Origin: Scytonema millei VB511283
GTDB taxonomy: Bacteria; Cyanobacteriota; Cyanobacteriia; Cyanobacteriales; Chroococcidiopsidaceae
Direction of reading: 5' to 3'
DNA length: 64,000 bases
Assembly (NCBI RefSeq): GCF_000817735.3
Contig: NZ_JTJC03000001.1
Location: forward strand, 1,375,336 to 1,439,335
Shown piece by piece: positions 63,734 to 64,000 of this stretch. Position 1 is the first letter of the stretch. Each line of letters opens with the position of its first letter. Below the pieces are notes generated by a model that searched no databases, was not told the origin of the DNA, and saw only the letters and a list, made by a program, of their open reading frames with translations. A program made the position numbers and the translations under genes.

Positions 63734-64000
63734 ATGACGAAAAGAAACCTAAAGCCAAACAGCTCGCTGTCGGAAACAGTACTCTTTTTAAGTGGGTTGC
63801 TCGCTCTCTGGTGGGCTGTCCAAAATCAGAACGTAGCTTTGTTTTTATTCCAGAATCCTCATCTAATCTTGCCCTACTTAATTCAAGAGATTGGGGTGGT
63901 TTGGCTGACGATTGGATCGATAGGAATTGTGGCTCTATTTTGGTTGCTAATTGTGATTTCTACATCCAACTCGTCGAACGTTTTGCGGGGAGCTAAGTTA
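63734..64000 (+). CDS. N-terminus of a two-helix membrane protein, runs off the right edge (possible coupling protein)
   Basis: An open frame of 89 codons from ATG (MTKRNLKPNSSLSETVLFLS) reaches the window end without a stop. It holds two hydrophobic stretches (ETVLFLSGLLALWWAV and VVWLTIGSIGIVALFWLLIV) separated by a short loop. Type IV coupling proteins (VirD4/TraD) begin in this way and are commonly found next to a relaxase gene, but only the anchor is visible, so the name is a guess. A different overlapping frame (63670-63996) has no such pattern and looks worse. Confidence 0.5.
   Translation, partial: MTKRNLKPNSSLSETVLFLSGLLALWWAVQNQNVALFLFQNPHLILPYLIQEIGVVWLTIGSIGIVALFWLLIVISTSNSSNVLRGAKL

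Noticed and set aside
63670-63996. 108-residue ORF at the right edge
   Set aside because: Its frame is overlapped by a better membrane-protein frame that stays open to the edge; composition is irregular.

Overview
The window comes from a cyanobacterium. It carries psbA (photosystem II D1), a CO2-hydration protein of the NDH-1 CO2-uptake system, a cyanobacterial-type ppc, dense HIP1 palindromes (GCGATCGC) and many short tandemly repeated repetitive (STRR) sequences like those known from filamentous and Chroococcidiopsis-like cyanobacteria. Genus cannot be fixed from the sequence alone.

Layout. (1) 1-12.8 kb is core genome: the N-terminal part of glgB, a high-light-type psbA, ppc, small conserved cyanobacterial proteins, a CcbP-like acidic protein, a DUF427 protein, proA, a macro-domain protein and a deoxyhypusine-synthase-like enzyme. 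(2) 13.7-17.6 kb is an inorganic-carbon locus: a SulP/STAS anion transporter, a C-terminal-only NdhD fragment and a CO2-hydration protein. (3) 17.8-37.5 kb is a run of same-strand metabolic genes: a Gfo/Idh/MocA oxidoreductase, an AraC regulator, then an AGE-type (alpha/alpha)6 protein, two DJ-1/PfpI proteins, a benzoylformate-decarboxylase-like ThDP enzyme, a double-EthD protein, two Nif11-like proteins, two GMC oxidoreductases, a MetX-like and a second alpha/beta-hydrolase, a SnoaL-like protein, an aldo/keto reductase and a GH13 enzyme. I do not recognise this as a known pathway. (4) 37.6-41.8 kb holds a 169-residue protein and a STAND-NTPase/14xWD40 protein that share a 19-residue motif, a candidate NLR-like signalling pair. 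(5) 42.3-52.4 kb is a cell-surface glycan locus: two SDR sugar epimerases, a GtrA-GT2 fusion, a methyltransferase and three large polytopic membrane proteins. (6) 52.4-64 kb is mobile DNA: a decayed IS701-type transposase, a 3' tRNA-half, a RHH/PIN toxin-antitoxin pair, an SF1 helicase gene split cleanly by an IS630-family element, a ParA-type operon and a divergent MobF relaxase/helicase, followed by what looks like the start of a membrane-anchored transfer protein at the window edge.

How it fits together. The mobile part looks like an integrated conjugative plasmid or ICE whose border may be the tRNA fragment. Short repeats (STRRs, 67-bp palindromic elements, 28-bp hairpins) lie in many intergenic gaps, and several genes end inside them. 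One STRR tract lies in frame inside ppc. The two regions most likely to hold undescribed biology are the STAND/WD40 pair and the ThDP-EthD-Nif11-GMC cluster.
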